From Kitasatospora sp. GP82 (GTDB lineage: Bacteria; Actinomycetota; Actinomycetes; Streptomycetales; Streptomycetaceae), in NCBI RefSeq assembly GCF_029892105.1, contig NZ_JARZAJ010000006.1, forward strand, positions 62,001 to 126,000: DNA of 64,000 nt, written 5' to 3'. The notes beneath the pieces are model-generated. The model did not search any database, was not told where the DNA came from, and saw nothing but the letters and a program-made list of their open reading frames with translations. Numbering within the stretch: the stretch's first letter is position 1; each line of letters begins with the position of its first letter. Positions 25,248 to 37,046 of the stretch are shown here, piece after piece. Position numbers and translations under genes: made by a program.

Positions 25248-28156
25248 GACTGCCTCCTCAGGGCGACAAGTTCCGCCAGGTCGTCGTCGCCGAGTTCGGT
25301 CAGCGCCGCCTCGCCGGAGCCGACCACGGCCTCGGCCAGGGCGCGCTTGCTCTCCAGCAGCCGGGCTACCCTGTCCTCCACGGTGCCCTCGGCAACCAGT
25401 TTGTGGACCTGCACCGGCCGGTCCTGCCCGATCCGGTAGGCGCGGTCGGTGGCCTGGTCCTCGACGGCCGGGTTCCACCAGCGGTCGTAGTGCACCACGT
25501 GGGTTGCCCGGGTGAGGTTGAGTCCGGTACCGGCCGCCTTGAGCGACAGCAGGAAGACCGGGACGTCACCCGCCTGGAACGCGGCCACCATCTCCTCGCG
25601 TCGGGCCACCGTGGTGCCGCCGTGCAGGTACAGCGGCGTCATCCCACGCTGTGTGAGATGACGTTCGATCAACTTGGCCATCTGCGTGTACTGAGTGAAG
25701 ACCAGTGCCGAATCGCCCTCCGCGACGATCGTGTCGAGCAACTCGTCGAGGACATCCAGTTTGCCGGAGCGCCCGGTGAGCGGTCCGCTCTGCCGCAGGT
25801 ACTGGGCGGGGTGGTTGCAGATCTGCTTGAGCCCGGTCAGTAGCTTGAGCACCAGGCCCCTGCGGGCGATGCCCGCGCTCTCGCGGATGCGCTCCATGGT
25901 CTCGCGCACCACGGCCTCGTACAGCGAGGCCTGTTCGGCGGTGAGCGTGACGATGCGCTCGGTCTCGGTCTTGGCGGGCAGCTCGGGAGCGATGCCGGGG
26001 TCACTCTTCTTCCGGCGCAGCAGGAAGGGCCTCACCAGGCGGGAGAGCCGCTGGGCGGCTTCGGGGTCCTCGCCGGACTCCACTGCGCGCGCGTGCCGCT
26101 CGCGGAAGGCGGGCAGCGAGCCGAGCAGCCCGGGCGTCGTCCAGTCCAGCACTGCCCACAGTTCGGAGAGGTTGTTCTCGACCGGGGTGCCGGTGAGCGC
26201 GACCCGGGCCCGGGTGGGCAGGGCGCGCAGCTCGCGGGCGGTGGTGCTGTAGGGGTTCTTGACGTGCTGTGCCTCGTCGGCGGCCACCAGCCCCCAGTCG
26301 GCCTCGGCCAGGCGCTCCCGGTCCCGGCGCAGTACCCCGTACGTCACCAGCACGATCTCGTCGCCGGCCAGGTCGTCCAAGTGCCGTCCACCACCGTGGT
26401 ACCGGCGCACGGGAGTGCCGGGCGCGAACTTCTCCGCCTCGCGCTGCCAGTTGCCGAGCAGGGACGCCGGGCAGACCACCAGGGTCGGTCCGGCGGTCGC
26501 CGGGTGGGCCTGCCGGTGCAGGTGCAGCGCGAGCAGCGTGATGGTCTTGCCGAGGCCCATGTCGTCCGCGAGGCAGCCGCCCAGCCTCAGCTCGCACATC
26601 TGCGCGAGCCAGGCCAGGCCCCGGCGCTGGTAGTCACGCAGCGTGGCCTTGAGCGCGGCCGGCTGCTCGACGGCCGGACGCGATTCGGGGTCACGGATGC
26701 GGGCCACCAGCTCCCCGAGCGCGCCCACCGCCGCGCAGGGCACCGGCTCGCCCTCGTGATCGGCTTGGCCGGTGAGGGCCGCGGTGAGCGCGTCCATCGG
26801 GCTGAGCGGTTCCATCCGGCGCCGCTTGGCACGAGCCACCAGCCTCGGGTCGGCGACCACCCACTGGTCACGCAGCCGGATCAGCGGGCGGCGCGCCTCG
26901 GCCAGGGCGTCCATCTCGACCTCGGTCAACTCCTCACCGCCCAGCGAGATCTGCCAGCGGAAGTCCAGCAGCGAGTCGGCGTCCAGCAGACCGCCCGCCG
27001 TGCTGCCAGGAGCTGTGTGCTGCCCGATCACCGCCTGCGCGGTGAGCGCCTTCACCAGCTCGCGCGGCCAGTGCACGGCGACGCCCGCCGCGCCCAGCGC
27101 GTCGGTGGCGTCGCCCAGCAGGTCCAACGCCTCGTCGTCGGTCAGCCGCAGCTGGTCGGGCGCGGCGTCCTGGAGCAGCCGACCCAGCGGCGCCCACGCC
27201 CTGGCCCCGCGCCGCAGCGCCAGGAGCATCTCCGTCTCGGCGCGCGGGCCGAGCAGCCGCTGCGCCGCCGGATCAGCCCAGGCCTGCGCCGCCTCCACCA
27301 TCAGGGCGGGATCCTGGGCGGTGTGCAGCTGGAGCACGGCACGGAACTGCTTGCGGCGGCCCTCGGGCGGGTCCACCCGCAGCGACACCGAGACATCGGC
27401 GGCCAGCGCGCCGTCCAACTCCTCGGCCCAGCTGCGCAGTTGCGGCAGCGGTCGGACTTCCCGCCAGGCGTAGGGCAGTTCGCCGACCGCGAGCGGGGCG
27501 GCCGGGGTACGGGCCAGCGTGTCGGCCACCGAATCACAGAAGGCCCGCAGCAGCACGGCGGGCTCCACGATGCGCAGCGGTGCCGGCCCCGGCTGCGGCA
27601 GGCAGTGCGCGTGCGGCGGGAAGGCAGCGGCCAGTTCGTCCAGCGCCCGGCGGTGCCCGGCGTCGTACGGCCCGGCGTGCCAGGTGTCGTACGCCTCGGG
27701 GCTGAGCCCCGGGTAGATGCGGCCGTCGGCAAGCAGCCCCAGCGCGAAGCGCACGGCGGCGGCCCAGACGACCGCGGAAGGGTGCGCGGGGCGCGCGGTG
27801 AGCAGCGCGGGTACGGCCACGGCGACGGGCACGGCGAAACCCGGGACGGCACGGCGGCGCACCCCGCGCCCGTGCTGCAGCACCAGCTCGGCCGACCGCG
27901 CGTCGATACCGGTCGGGGGCTGCGTTGTCCGTGCCTTCCCGAGGTCGGTGGGGCACCACAGCAGCAGTCGCCCGTTGCGCGACGGTTCCTCCGGCAGGAA
28001 CACGGCGGCCCAGCCGTCGCCGAGCAGCCCGGTGGCCCACGAGACGGCCTCCGGGGCGGCGAGCGGCGGCAGCGCGCGCTGCCTCGGCAGCCTGCCTCCG
28101 ACCATCACGGCCTTGAGTTGGTGCTCCGTCGCCTGTGCTTGGGTGCGTCGCGCCAT
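25244..28156 (-). CDS. SNF2-family DEAD/DEAH-type ATPase/helicase
   Basis: The 970-residue SWI2/SNF2 protein has an N-terminal accessory region of about 450 residues, Walker A in ADDMGLGKTITLLAL (near 530), DEAQ as motif II (LVAADEAQHVKNP), and the C-terminal helicase lobe with ATHVVHYDRWWNPAVEDQAT and AYRIGQDRPV. SNF2 enzymes move along duplex DNA and remodel bound proteins. It is paired with the SWIM gene. Some defence islands contain SNF2 proteins, but SWIM/SNF2 pairs are also common in Streptomyces chromosomes, so no defence role is claimed. Confidence 0.92.
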   Translation of the reverse strand: MARRTQAQATEHQLKAVMVGGRLPRQRALPPLAAPEAVSWATGLLGDGWAAVFLPEEPSRNGRLLLWCPTDLGKARTTQPPTGIDARSAELVLQHGRGVRRRAVPGFAVPVAVAVPALLTARPAHPSAVVWAAAVRFALGLLADGRIYPGLSPEAYDTWHAGPYDAGHRRALDELAAAFPPHAHCLPQPGPAPLRIVEPAVLLRAFCDSVADTLARTPAAPLAVGELPYAWREVRPLPQLRSWAEELDGALAADVSVSLRVDPPEGRRKQFRAVLQLHTAQDPALMVEAAQAWADPAAQRLLGPRAETEMLLALRRGARAWAPLGRLLQDAAPDQLRLTDDEALDLLGDATDALGAAGVAVHWPRELVKALTAQAVIGQHTAPGSTAGGLLDADSLLDFRWQISLGGEELTEVEMDALAEARRPLIRLRDQWVVADPRLVARAKRRRMEPLSPMDALTAALTGQADHEGEPVPCAAVGALGELVARIRDPESRPAVEQPAALKATLRDYQRRGLAWLAQMCELRLGGCLADDMGLGKTITLLALHLHRQAHPATAGPTLVVCPASLLGNWQREAEKFAPGTPVRRYHGGGRHLDDLAGDEIVLVTYGVLRRDRERLAEADWGLVAADEAQHVKNPYSTTARELRALPTRARVALTGTPVENNLSELWAVLDWTTPGLLGSLPAFRERHARAVESGEDPEAAQRLSRLVRPFLLRRKKSDPGIAPELPAKTETERIVTLTAEQASLYEAVVRETMERIRESAGIARRGLVLKLLTGLKQICNHPAQYLRQSGPLTGRSGKLDVLDELLDTIVAEGDSALVFTQYTQMAKLIERHLTQRGMTPLYLHGGTTVARREEMVAAFQAGDVPVFLLSLKAAGTGLNLTRATHVVHYDRWWNPAVEDQATDRAYRIGQDRPVQVHKLVAEGTVEDRVARLLESKRALAEAVVGSGEAALTELGDDDLAELVALRRQS

Positions 28157-28458
28157 GTCCCCACATCCCTCACCCGATCAGAGGACATCCTGGCGGCTGG
28201 ACCAGCACCAGGCAAACCGCCGGTGAGGCAGTGGACGTACAGGCCACGCGTGACGACGCGTCCGGGGCGGGCATTCGGCACGGGGCGTACCCCGCCGGGA
28301 CAGCCGAGGCCGAGGTTCGCCGTCGGGACAGCGCTCCTTCCGCTTCCCGGGAGACCTCGGCTGCGCCAGCGGACCGGACAGCGCTGGGCATCCCTCCACC
28401 CACACGGGCCATCAGTGCCATGTACCCGGAGACAGTCGGCCCCCGGGAAGCGGGAAGC
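28157..28458. other. Intergenic region with no recognisable gene
   Basis: About 300 bases lie between the SNF2 start and the end of the transposase. No istB is present and I could not find inverted repeats that would mark an IS end. Confidence 0.5.
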
Positions 28459-29757
28459 TCACACGGGTGGCGGGGCTGGTGGGCGAGTCGGCGATTGATG
28501 CGGGGTGGCGGAGGCCCTGGTGACGGGTCGCAGGGCGGCGGCTATCGCCAAGGCCGCTGGAGAGGGCGGACGGTGAGCGTTCCCCTTACGAGGCGTGGCG
28601 CCGGCGCGAGCCGCGCGCGTAGGACGCTCCAGGACGATGTCGTGGCCGGGGCCGGTCACCGTCAATCCCGCACCCCACGGCGCCAGGGCGTGGCGGGCGA
28701 TGACCGCTCCGCGTCTCGTGGCAATCGACAGGTACGGCTCGTCGAGGCGCCAACGAACTTCCACGACAGCGCCGGACAGGTTGGGTGGGATCGCGTAGAG
28801 GTTGCCGCGAAAGGAGACCAGACCCTCGGCGTTGGCCGTGCGGATGACACAGACCCGGGCGGGGTAAGGCGTGGTCGGCAGATCCAGCGGCCTCTTCGGA
28901 CGAGCGGGCGCGCCGGTCGTGTCACGGGCTTTCGGACGGCTACCGTCCATCGACACCGCGAGCCTGTCCAGGCTGTCCAGCGCGGCTTGCAAGCGGGTGT
29001 CGTCGCCCACCGTGTGCCACCAGTCGTGGACGGCCGAGCGGCGGGCCTCGTCGACCGAGTCGTTCGGGTCACCTCGGTCTGGTGGGCATTCGACACTGAC
29101 ACCGTAGTACTTGGCAACGTCGGCGAACCTCGACGTCACCCTGCCGGTCGCTGGACAGCACACCAGCGGCGTCCGATCGAAGCGCCAGAGTCCACAGGTG
29201 CCGCCCAGCTGCCTGAGTAGTCGATCCACGGCTTCCACGAGCTGCGGGAACTCCTCGTTCTCCGCCAGCGCTCCACGCCAGCGGCCCGCGTGCGTGAGCG
29301 AGCCCGTCAGGAGGTGGGCGTGGCTCCCGCAGCCCCACTCCGCGGGTGGGTCGGGAAGCCTCAGCCAGTCGAACCGCAGTTCTTCACCTGCTGAGTGCGG
29401 GGTGGCCGTGCCGTCCCTGGGGGGGTGGCGGTGGCATCGCTCGCAGGGCGGCCGCACCTGGTGATTGCGCAGAGCGCGGGTGAAGGTCGGGTAGCTGCCC
29501 GCGTAGCCCAGCCCGACGATCTCGTTGAACAGCACGGTCGCCGGCAGGTGCGCATCATCCGCGAGGCGTTGTCGGCAGTACGGCAAGAACCACAGAAACT
29601 CGACCTTGCCGGAGCCTCGGACGCCTACAAAGCGCTCCCCGCTGAGGTAGGACCTCACTGTTTTGCGGTCGCGCCCCAAGTGTCGGGCGATCGCCGAGAT
29701 GGACCACCCCTGACAGCGCAATGCGCGCGCCTCCAGGTATTCCTCTCTGGCGAACAT
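28459..29757 (-). mobile_element. IS21-family transposase (IstA-like), apparently solitary
   Basis: The 432-residue protein has an N-terminal helix-turn-helix (WSISAIARHLGRDRKTVRSYL). An RNase-H-like integrase core follows, with FDWLRLPDP as a plausible first Asp and CPPDRGDPNDSVDEA near the third acidic position. A C-terminal Mu-transposase-type domain (NLYAIPPNLSGAVVEVRW) comes last. ATG 29757 has AGGGAG upstream; the frame is open to 30183 but that part is non-coding in character. The istB ATPase gene is missing, so transposition competence is doubtful. Confidence 0.8.
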
Positions 29758-29897
29758 CCGAGCTCCCTCAAGAGTCCATCGGTGCCGCACTACGCGGCGA
29801 TCCGGTCCTCGAGCCGACGGATCGTCCGCACGAAGTCGGTGGCCACCCCGCAGGGGGCCTGTCCCCGACCACCTGCGTGGCCGTCCCCCGCTGAAGG

Positions 29898-30521
29898 CTA
29901 TGCGGCGCACGGGGGGCCGGCACGGGGCGGACGGCAGTGACGGCTGCCGGCGCGGAGGGGTTGGCTCTGCCGTCGCGGCGGAACGCAAGGTTCCGCCCGG
30001 TCGGGATTGCTTATGGGCAGTCGGCACGAGACGGTCTTGGTTCCATCGGAGTGGGCTTCGCAGTGCCATGAATCGGCGAGGAGTCCGACAAGAAGCAGGC
30101 CGCGCCCGTTCTCGTGGTGACGGGCCGCGCGGCGGGTCCGGGGCAGGCCGACGGAGTGGTCGCTGACCGCGATGGACAGCCACTGCTCGTCGTGTTCGAC
30201 CGTCACGGTGATCGGGTTCTGGTTGGAAGCGTGCTGGATCGCGTTGGTCACCAGCTCGCTCACCGCGAGCTCGGCACTGTGTCGGAGGTGGTCCAGTCGC
30301 CAGTGCCTCAGCACTGCCGTGACCATGTGGCGTGTCTGGCGAACGTGCTCGGGCTGTGGGATGAAGGTCACGGTGCGTCGCCGCTCGCCGTCGTGGTTCC
30401 CGGTGCCGGGTTGCTCCGGGGCGACTATCGGGGTGTCCGGCCTTGCCGGGGAGACTGCGGCCGAAAGCAGGCTCGTGGGGACGGGCCGGCTCCGATCGGG
30501 ATACGGGAGATTCTGACTCAT
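29898..30521 (-). CDS. ATP-binding regulatory protein (anti-sigma/HATPase_c)
   Basis: The protein of about 207 residues has a single GHKL domain: N-box LAVSELVTNAIQHASN and G-box HHENGRGLLLVGLLADSWG-like. About 50 residues of disordered N-terminus precede it. This is the Streptomyces RsbW/anti-sigma type. ATG 30521 has AGGGA 8 bases upstream and is preferred to ATG 30527. It follows the PKS gene on the same strand by 153 bases, so a regulatory link to the PKS is possible but not shown. Confidence 0.8.
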   Translation of the reverse strand: MSQNLPYPDRSRPVPTSLLSAAVSPARPDTPIVAPEQPGTGNHDGERRRTVTFIPQPEHVRQTRHMVTAVLRHWRLDHLRHSAELAVSELVTNAIQHASNQNPITVTVEHDEQWLSIAVSDHSVGLPRTRRAARHHENGRGLLLVGLLADSWHCEAHSDGTKTVSCRLPISNPDRAEPCVPPRRQSQPLRAGSRHCRPPRAGPPCAA

Positions 30522-30674
30522 GTTCATGGTCCCTGCCTGGTCGCCGTTCTGGCCGGTGGAGTGACGCGAGAGGTGTCCCGGTGGCCGCCTCTCCCGGGCC
30601 TGCGAGTGCCCTTCGGGTGGGTGACCGGCGTACCGCGCGCCTCGGGGACGCGCGGTACGCCGGTCACCGGAGAG

Positions 30675-33600
30675 CTATGGGCTGTCGTTGGTGTGGAGCT
30701 TCAGCCCCATGTGCTCGGCGAGGCCGGCGGCCAGCGCTGCCAGGGTCGGGTGCTGCTGTACGAAGTCGCTCGCGAGTTTGATGCCCAGGTCGGATTCCAG
30801 GCGTGTGCGCAGTTCGATCCTGAGCAGTGAGTCGAACCCGAGTGCCTTCAGGGGGGTCTGGGGGTCGAGGGTGGTGCTGCCGAGCCGGAGCACGATGCGG
30901 ATGTGCTCGGCCAGGTAGTGCTCCAGGGCGGTACTGCGGGCGAGTCCGGGTTCGATGGACCTGAGCCCGGCCTGGACGTCCCGGGTGACGGGGTTCCGTT
31001 CGCCCCGTTCGCCTTGTCGGTGGTGCGCGAGAAGGTCGAATAGCGAGGACTGCCGACCGGCCGGGGGGATCCAGGTGTCGGGTTCGCCGGGGATGACGCC
31101 GGTGCGTACGCGACGGTGAGCCAGCAGTGTGGCGAGGGCTTGGAGGCCGGCTGCGGTGGGGATGGTCTGGTAGCCGCGGGCGGCGAAGCCGGTGGCGACG
31201 CCGGTCTCGCCCCAAGGGCCCCAGTTGACGGCGAGGGTGGGCAGGCCGCGAGTGGTACGCCAGGTGGCGAATTCGTCGAGCCAGGCGTTGGCGGCGGCGT
31301 AGGCGCCTTGGCCGGGATTGCCGAGCAGGGACGCCATGGAGGAGTACAGGACGAACCAGTCGAGTGCCAGTCCGGCGGTGGCTTCGTGCAGGCGCCATGC
31401 GCCGGTGGCCTTCGGCCGCCACACCCGTTCGAGCTGGTCGTCCGTGATGTTGGTGATCGCGGCATCGTCGAGGACCATGGCGCCGTGGACGAGGCCGCGC
31501 AACGGCAGGCCGTCGGTTGTGGCGGCTGCCACGAGGCGGTCGGCGGTGCCCTGCTCGGCGATGTCGCCGAGCACGACGGTGATCCGAGTACCGCTCCGGC
31601 GCAGCCGGGTGAGCGTCTGTTCGGTGGCTGCGGAGGGCGGTGTACGGCCGTTGAGGACCAGATGGTGCGCGCCTTGCCGGGCCAACCATTCGGCGGTGGC
31701 GAGGCCGACGCCGCGCAGGCCGCCGGTGACGAGGTAGGCGCTGTCCGGTTGGACCGGGGAGGGCGCGTCTCGGAGCATCGCGGTGGTCTCTCCGTCCTCC
31801 GGGACGATCAGCACCAGTTTGCCGATATGGCCGGCTCCGGCCATGAGGCGGAACGCGTCGGCGGCCCGGGCTAGCGGGTAGGTCCGGCACGGCAACGGCG
31901 CCAGGCGGCCCTGGTCGAACTCGCCGAGGACTTCTCGCAGCACCGTGGCGAAGGCGCCGGGTCGGGCGTGCTGCAGTTCGATGAGGTCGACCGTGCTCAT
32001 GGTGATGTTGTGCCGCAGCGGCGCCAGTCCGAGCGGTGTGTCGGAGAGGATGTCCCGCACTCCCAGCTCGACGAACCTTCCGAAGGGCCGCAGAGCCTCC
32101 AGCCCGGCCCGGATCGCCTGGCCGGACAGCGAGTTGAGGACGACATCGACGCCTTGACCGGCGGTGGCGGCCCGGATCTGCTCGGTGAAGTCCAGTGTCC
32201 GGGAGTCCATCACGTGCTGGATTCCCATGTCGCGCAGGTACTGACGCTTCTCATCGCTACCGGCGGTGGCGAACACCTCGGCGCCCAGGCGGGTCGCGAC
32301 CGCGACGGCGGCCAGACCGGTTCCACCGGTGGCGCTGTGGATCAGGACCCGTTCCCCTGCGGTGAGCCGGCCGACGTGGCGTAGGGCGTACCAGGCCGTG
32401 AGGAAAGCGGTGGGCAGCCCTGCCGCCGCGGTCGGGTCGACCCCGGCGGGGATGGGTGCGACGGCGGCGGCGGGCACGGTGGTGAACGAGGCGAAGGCGC
32501 CGCCGCGCAGGTCTGCGGCGAGCACGCTGTCCCCGAGGCGGACGTGCTGGACTTCGGGCCCGACTGCGGTGATCACGCCCGCGCACTCGAATCCGATGCG
32601 GTACCCGGCGTCCTCGTCGGTGGACAGCAGGCCCATGGTGGTGAGCACGTCGCGGAAGTTCACGCCCGCAGCCTGGACCCGCAGTTCTACTTCGCCTGGT
32701 CCTGGGGCGCATCGTGCGGTCGCGGACAGTTCCAGGGCATCGAGGTCGCCGAGGCGGCCGGCCCGCAGCTGGAACCGGTCGGCACCGTAGCGGACGGTAC
32801 GGGTGGTGACCGTCGCACGTTCGTCGTCCGACAGCGGCGTGTAGGCCAGGCGGGCGATGTGGCGGGTGGCGTCGCGCAGGGCGACCTCGTCCTCGGGAGA
32901 CCCGGCGAGGAGTTCGCGTGCGACGCCGCGCAGTTCGGCGTCGGCCGGATCGGCGTCCACCAGGCTGGCTCGCAGGTCGGGGTGTTCGTGCGTCAGGACA
33001 CGGACGAGTCCGCGCAGAGCGCTTTGGGCCAGATCGGGCGGCCGGCTGGGTTCGAGGCTCCGGGCGGCGCGGGTGACCGCGTACAGGCGCGGGGGCTCGG
33101 TGTGGGCGGCGGCGGCCTGGGCGACGGCGATCAGCCGCCGGGTGCGTCGAAGCGCGGTTGTGTCGGGGTCCTGTCCGGGCGTGGGCGGTGCGCAGATCAG
33201 GACCACGGCCCGCGGTGGTGGGAACGGGGCGGCCCAGCGCCGGGCGAGAGGTCCTCTGAGCCGTTCGAGAGGGGCGGCGCCGAGAGGGGCGTCCAGGACG
33301 TCGGTGGTCGCTCCCCCGGAGTGCAGGGCGCTGGCGAGTATCTGGGCGGAACCGTCCGCCTCGCCGATGACGAGCCAGTTCCCTGCGGCGGTCGGTCTCG
33401 TCGTCTCCGGACAGGGGAGGGCGTGCCAGCTGGTCTCGAGGAACCATCGGTCGACGGCGGCGTCTGCACGGCGTCGGAGGAATCGGAGGGCGTCGATGGC
33501 GACCACGGTCCTGCCGTCCTGGTCCAGCAGCAGCACGTCTCCGACGATGCCGTCCTCGTCGCTCTGGGAGATGCGGGCGTGGCCGTATCTTGCGGCCGCC

Positions 33601-36600
33601 GGGTCGGCGAGGATCCGCACCGCCTGCACGTGGACCGGCAGGACCAGGCCCTGGCCCGGTTCCCGGATCAAGCCGGCCACCACGAGTTGCGCGCAGAGAT
33701 CGAGGAGGACTGGATGGATCCGCAGGGAGTGCGGCGCCGTCTGCGCGGCCGCCGGGACTCTGACGTGGGCCCAGAAGCTGTCGCCTCGCGGTGCGGTGCG
33801 CAGGTCGGTGATGCCGGTGAAAGCGGGACCGTGTTCCAGGCCCCGGGTGCGCAGGCTCGCATACAGCGTGGCCGGGTCGAGGCTCACCGGGTGCTCCGCG
33901 GCCAGTTCGGCCACCGACGCGCCCGGCGCCTGCGGGAGCGCGGTGATGCGGTGCAGGACCGCATCGGCATGGCGTACCCAGGCACCGTCCTCGCCGTGGC
34001 CGAAGATCGCGCAGTCGGCGCGATCGGGGGTGAGCTGGGTGACGATCGTGCGGACGTCGGTGTGGTCGGCGAGAGACATCAGCTCGCGGAAGTGGATGTC
34101 GACGACTTCGACCTCGTGCGGTGCGGCGTGGAAGGCCTCGCAGGCGGCGGTCAACGCCAGAGCGCTGTACGCGGCGCCCGGAAGGACCGCGCTGTTGTGG
34201 ACGCGGTGGTCGGCCATCCAGGGCAGGACCGTGGTTCCGGTGTCGGCCTGCCAGGAGTGGCGCAGCTGTGCGCCTGGTACTTCGGTGTGCATACCGGGCA
34301 GGGCGGTGCCAAAACCGCCGAGGCCGCGAGGGGTGGCCCCGGTGCTCTCCGCCCAGTGGTGCCGGCGGTTGAAGGTGAGGGAGGGCGCGTCGGCGAGGTT
34401 CGCGTCGGCGTAGAGGTGGGACCAGTCGACCTCGACTCCGGCGCAGTGCAGGGCCGCGAGCTGGGTCCGGAAGGTGATCAGCTCGTCCTCGTCACGACGC
34501 AGGGTGGGCAGGACGACCGGGCCGTGGAGGAGGCCGGCGAGGCTCTGCGATACGGCGTGGGTGACCACGGGATGGGGGGAGACCTCGATGTAGACCTGGT
34601 GCCGGTCAGCCGCGGCGGCGGCGACGGCGGAGGCGAATCGGACCGGGCGGCGCAGGTTGTCGCGCCAGTACGCGGCGTCGAAAAGCGGAGTCTTGTGCGG
34701 GTCGTCCAGGACTGTCGAGTAGAAGGGGATGACCGGCCGACGGGGGGCGAGGTCTGCGAGGGCGGTCGTGAGGTCGGCCAGCAGCGGGTCCACCTGGGGA
34801 CAGTGCGAGGCGACGTCGACGGCGATCAGGTGCGCGGGGATGCCCCGGTTCTGCCAGGCGGCGACCAGCCGCTTCACCTCGCCGAGGGTGCCTGCGACGA
34901 CCGTCGAGCCCGGTGCGGCCATGACGGCGACGCAGACGGATCCAGCGGCGCCCAGGTCGGAGAGTTCGCACTCCACCATGGCAGGGTCCAGGCCGACCGT
35001 CGCCATGGTGCCGGCCCCGGCGATCCGGGTGAGCAGGGCGGATCGCCGGCAGATCACGCGGACGCCGTCAGCCAGCGGCAGGGCCCCGGCTACGACCGCG
35101 GCCGCGACCTCGCCCATGGAATGGCCGACGACAGCGGCCGGCTCGACGCCATGGGCACGCCACGCCGCGGCCAACGCGGTCTGCAGGGCGAACAGCATCG
35201 GCTGTACCCGTCCGCATCCGTTGACCTGCTCTGCGGCGCGGACCAGGTCGAGGACGGAGAAGCCGGCTTCGGCGGAGATCAGCGAGTCGGCTTCGGCCAG
35301 CGCCGCGGCGAAGGCCGGCTCGTGTTGCAGCAGACCGCGTCCCATGCCCGGCCACTGCGAGCCCTGCCCGGAGAACACCCATACCGGACGACGGCTGATC
35401 CCGGCACCCACCGCCCCGCACACCACGCCCGGATGGGCCCGTCCGGCCTCGAACGAGCGCAGGGCGCGGATCAGGTCGCGGTGCGAGCCCGCCACCACGC
35501 CGAGGCGGCCGCGGCCGAGGGAACGTCGCAGGGCAAGCGTGTGGGCGATGTCGCGCAGCGGGGCGGCGGCTCCGTCGCCCTCGAGCCAGTCCGCGAGCCG
35601 CTGGGCTGCGGCGGGCAGCACGCTCGGCGATCCGGCCGGGACGAGGAAGACCTCGGACGGGGCACTGCGTTGGGCCGGCACCCGCTGGCGGTTGGCGACG
35701 GATACCTGCCGCACCAGGGCGCCGGCGTGGTGATTCGCGGTCGCGGGTGGCGTCTGCTCCAGCACCACGTGGGCGTTGGTTCCGGAGAACCCGAAGGAGG
35801 AGACCGCGGCCAGCCGGGAGGCTGTCGGCGTGGGCCAACTGCTCAGCTCGGTGGGGACGAAGAGGCGGGTTCCCTGCGCGGTGATGGCCGGGTTCCAACG
35901 GTTGAAGTGCAGATTCGGCGGGATGAGCCCGTGCTGGAGGCAGAGCACCGTCTTGATCAACCCGACCACTCCGGCGGCCGGCTCCAGATGTCCGATGTTC
36001 GTCTTGACCGATCCGAGCGCGCAGCGGCCCTGGCCCACACCGTAGACCTCAGCCAGACTGGAGAACTCGACCGGATCGCCGACCGGTGTCCCTGTCCCGT
36101 GCGTCTCGATCATCCCCACCTCGCGGGGATCGGTTCCGGCCCTCGAAAGCGCCTGTCGGTACAGCGCCTGCTGAGCCAGGACCGACGGGGCGGCCAGACC
36201 GTCGGAACGGCCGTCCTGGTTGACCGCCGTGCCGCGGACCACCGCGAGGACGCGGTCGCCGTCGCGCAACGCGTCGGCGAGGCGTTTGAGGACGACAACG
36301 CCGCAGCCTTCACCGCGTACGAACCCGTCCGCCGCGGCGTCGAACGTACGGCAGCGTCCCGTGGGTGAAAGCATCCCCATCCGGACGAACGACATCGTGG
36401 TCCTGGACCCGAGATTGAGCGTGACACCGCCGGCCAGGGCGAGATCGCACTCCTCGCCGCGCAGGGCCTGGCACGCCAGGTGCACCGCCACCAGGGAGGA
36501 GGAACACGCGGTGTCCAAGGCGACGCACGGTCCGTGCAGGCCCAGCAGGTAGGAGATCCGGCCCGCCGCCACGCAGTGCCCGTTCGTGAGGATGGAACCC

Positions 36601-37046
36601 TCCAGCTCCCGGCGCTGCCCGGCGAGACCTTCCATGTAGTCGGTGTAACTCAGACCTGCGAACAGTCCGGTCGACGTCCCGGCCAGCCGCTCCGGCGCGC
36701 GTCCGGCGTGCTCCAGCGCCTCCCAGGCCACCTCCAGCAGCAGCCGGTGCTGGGGGTCCAGAACGTCCGCCTCCTTGCCGGAGACCCCGAAGAAGTCCGC
36801 GTCGAAGCCGGACACATCCCGCAGATACCCGCCCCACCGGGGCAGCGGCTCGACCGCGCTCTGCCGATCGTGCGGCGCCTGCAACCGTGCTCGGCCGACC
36901 GGGGGCTCCCCGACGGCGTCGCGCGCCTCCACGAGCAGCCGCCACAGGGCGGCGGGCGAGTCGACATCGCCGGGAAGCCGGCATGCCATGCCGACGATCG
37001 CGATGAGCGAGCCGGCGTGACCGGGTTCGTTTTCGTGTCCCACCAC
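30675..37046 (-). CDS. Fully reducing type I polyketide synthase, KS-AT-DH-ER-KR-ACP
   Basis: The 2123-residue single-module PKS has: KS (1-430; Cys in [10 protein letters not shown] near 180, [22 protein letters not shown]); AT (about 545-850; [10 protein letters not shown] near 642, VASH specificity motif); DH (915-1190; [10 protein letters not shown] near 947, DLCAQ); a structural pseudo-KR; ER (1430-1745; [12 protein letters not shown] near 1572); KR (1770-1960; [18 protein letters not shown] near 1918); ACP (2035-2105; [10 protein letters not shown]). The order is that of mycocerosic-acid-synthase-like iterative enzymes. There is no thioesterase or docking domain. GTG 37046 follows AAGGAGG. 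The expected product is a reduced, possibly methyl-branched acyl chain. Confidence 0.93.
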   Translation of the reverse strand: MVGHENEPGHAGSLIAIVGMACRLPGDVDSPAALWRLLVEARDAVGEPPVGRARLQAPHDRQSAVEPLPRWGGYLRDVSGFDADFFGVSGKEADVLDPQHRLLLEVAWEALEHAGRAPERLAGTSTGLFAGLSYTDYMEGLAGQRRELEGSILTNGHCVAAGRISYLLGLHGPCVALDTACSSSLVAVHLACQALRGEECDLALAGGVTLNLGSRTTMSFVRMGMLSPTGRCRTFDAAADGFVRGEGCGVVVLKRLADALRDGDRVLAVVRGTAVNQDGRSDGLAAPSVLAQQALYRQALSRAGTDPREVGMIETHGTGTPVGDPVEFSSLAEVYGVGQGRCALGSVKTNIGHLEPAAGVVGLIKTVLCLQHGLIPPNLHFNRWNPAITAQGTRLFVPTELSSWPTPTASRLAAVSSFGFSGTNAHVVLEQTPPATANHHAGALVRQVSVANRQRVPAQRSAPSEVFLVPAGSPSVLPAAAQRLADWLEGDGAAAPLRDIAHTLALRRSLGRGRLGVVAGSHRDLIRALRSFEAGRAHPGVVCGAVGAGISRRPVWVFSGQGSQWPGMGRGLLQHEPAFAAALAEADSLISAEAGFSVLDLVRAAEQVNGCGRVQPMLFALQTALAAAWRAHGVEPAAVVGHSMGEVAAAVVAGALPLADGVRVICRRSALLTRIAGAGTMATVGLDPAMVECELSDLGAAGSVCVAVMAAPGSTVVAGTLGEVKRLVAAWQNRGIPAHLIAVDVASHCPQVDPLLADLTTALADLAPRRPVIPFYSTVLDDPHKTPLFDAAYWRDNLRRPVRFASAVAAAAADRHQVYIEVSPHPVVTHAVSQSLAGLLHGPVVLPTLRRDEDELITFRTQLAALHCAGVEVDWSHLYADANLADAPSLTFNRRHHWAESTGATPRGLGGFGTALPGMHTEVPGAQLRHSWQADTGTTVLPWMADHRVHNSAVLPGAAYSALALTAACEAFHAAPHEVEVVDIHFRELMSLADHTDVRTIVTQLTPDRADCAIFGHGEDGAWVRHADAVLHRITALPQAPGASVAELAAEHPVSLDPATLYASLRTRGLEHGPAFTGITDLRTAPRGDSFWAHVRVPAAAQTAPHSLRIHPVLLDLCAQLVVAGLIREPGQGLVLPVHVQAVRILADPAAARYGHARISQSDEDGIVGDVLLLDQDGRTVVAIDALRFLRRRADAAVDRWFLETSWHALPCPETTRPTAAGNWLVIGEADGSAQILASALHSGGATTDVLDAPLGAAPLERLRGPLARRWAAPFPPPRAVVLICAPPTPGQDPDTTALRRTRRLIAVAQAAAAHTEPPRLYAVTRAARSLEPSRPPDLAQSALRGLVRVLTHEHPDLRASLVDADPADAELRGVARELLAGSPEDEVALRDATRHIARLAYTPLSDDERATVTTRTVRYGADRFQLRAGRLGDLDALELSATARCAPGPGEVELRVQAAGVNFRDVLTTMGLLSTDEDAGYRIGFECAGVITAVGPEVQHVRLGDSVLAADLRGGAFASFTTVPAAAVAPIPAGVDPTAAAGLPTAFLTAWYALRHVGRLTAGERVLIHSATGGTGLAAVAVATRLGAEVFATAGSDEKRQYLRDMGIQHVMDSRTLDFTEQIRAATAGQGVDVVLNSLSGQAIRAGLEALRPFGRFVELGVRDILSDTPLGLAPLRHNITMSTVDLIELQHARPGAFATVLREVLGEFDQGRLAPLPCRTYPLARAADAFRLMAGAGHIGKLVLIVPEDGETTAMLRDAPSPVQPDSAYLVTGGLRGVGLATAEWLARQGAHHLVLNGRTPPSAATEQTLTRLRRSGTRITVVLGDIAEQGTADRLVAAATTDGLPLRGLVHGAMVLDDAAITNITDDQLERVWRPKATGAWRLHEATAGLALDWFVLYSSMASLLGNPGQGAYAAANAWLDEFATWRTTRGLPTLAVNWGPWGETGVATGFAARGYQTIPTAAGLQALATLLAHRRVRTGVIPGEPDTWIPPAGRQSSLFDLLAHHRQGERGERNPVTRDVQAGLRSIEPGLARSTALEHYLAEHIRIVLRLGSTTLDPQTPLKALGFDSLLRIELRTRLESDLGIKLASDFVQQHPTLAALAAGLAEHMGLKLHTNDSP

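Noticed and set aside
25248..25478. Longer N-terminus for the SWIM protein
   Set aside because: The extension lies wholly inside the SNF2 gene and is Arg/Gly-rich; ATG 25247 overlaps the SNF2 stop as ATGA.
24006..28156. SWIM/SNF2 pair as a phage-defence system
   Set aside because: No nuclease, PLD or other defence partner is adjacent, and such pairs are frequent in Streptomyces chromosomes.
28157..28458. Search for istB or IS ends beside the transposase
   Set aside because: No ATPase motif in any frame and no matching inverted repeats could be seen.
32544..36368. 1274-codon open frame antisense to the PKS
   Set aside because: It mirrors the PKS codon structure in GC-rich DNA, is Gly/Arg/Val-rich without motifs, and lacks a ribosome-binding site; the minus-strand PKS explains the region.
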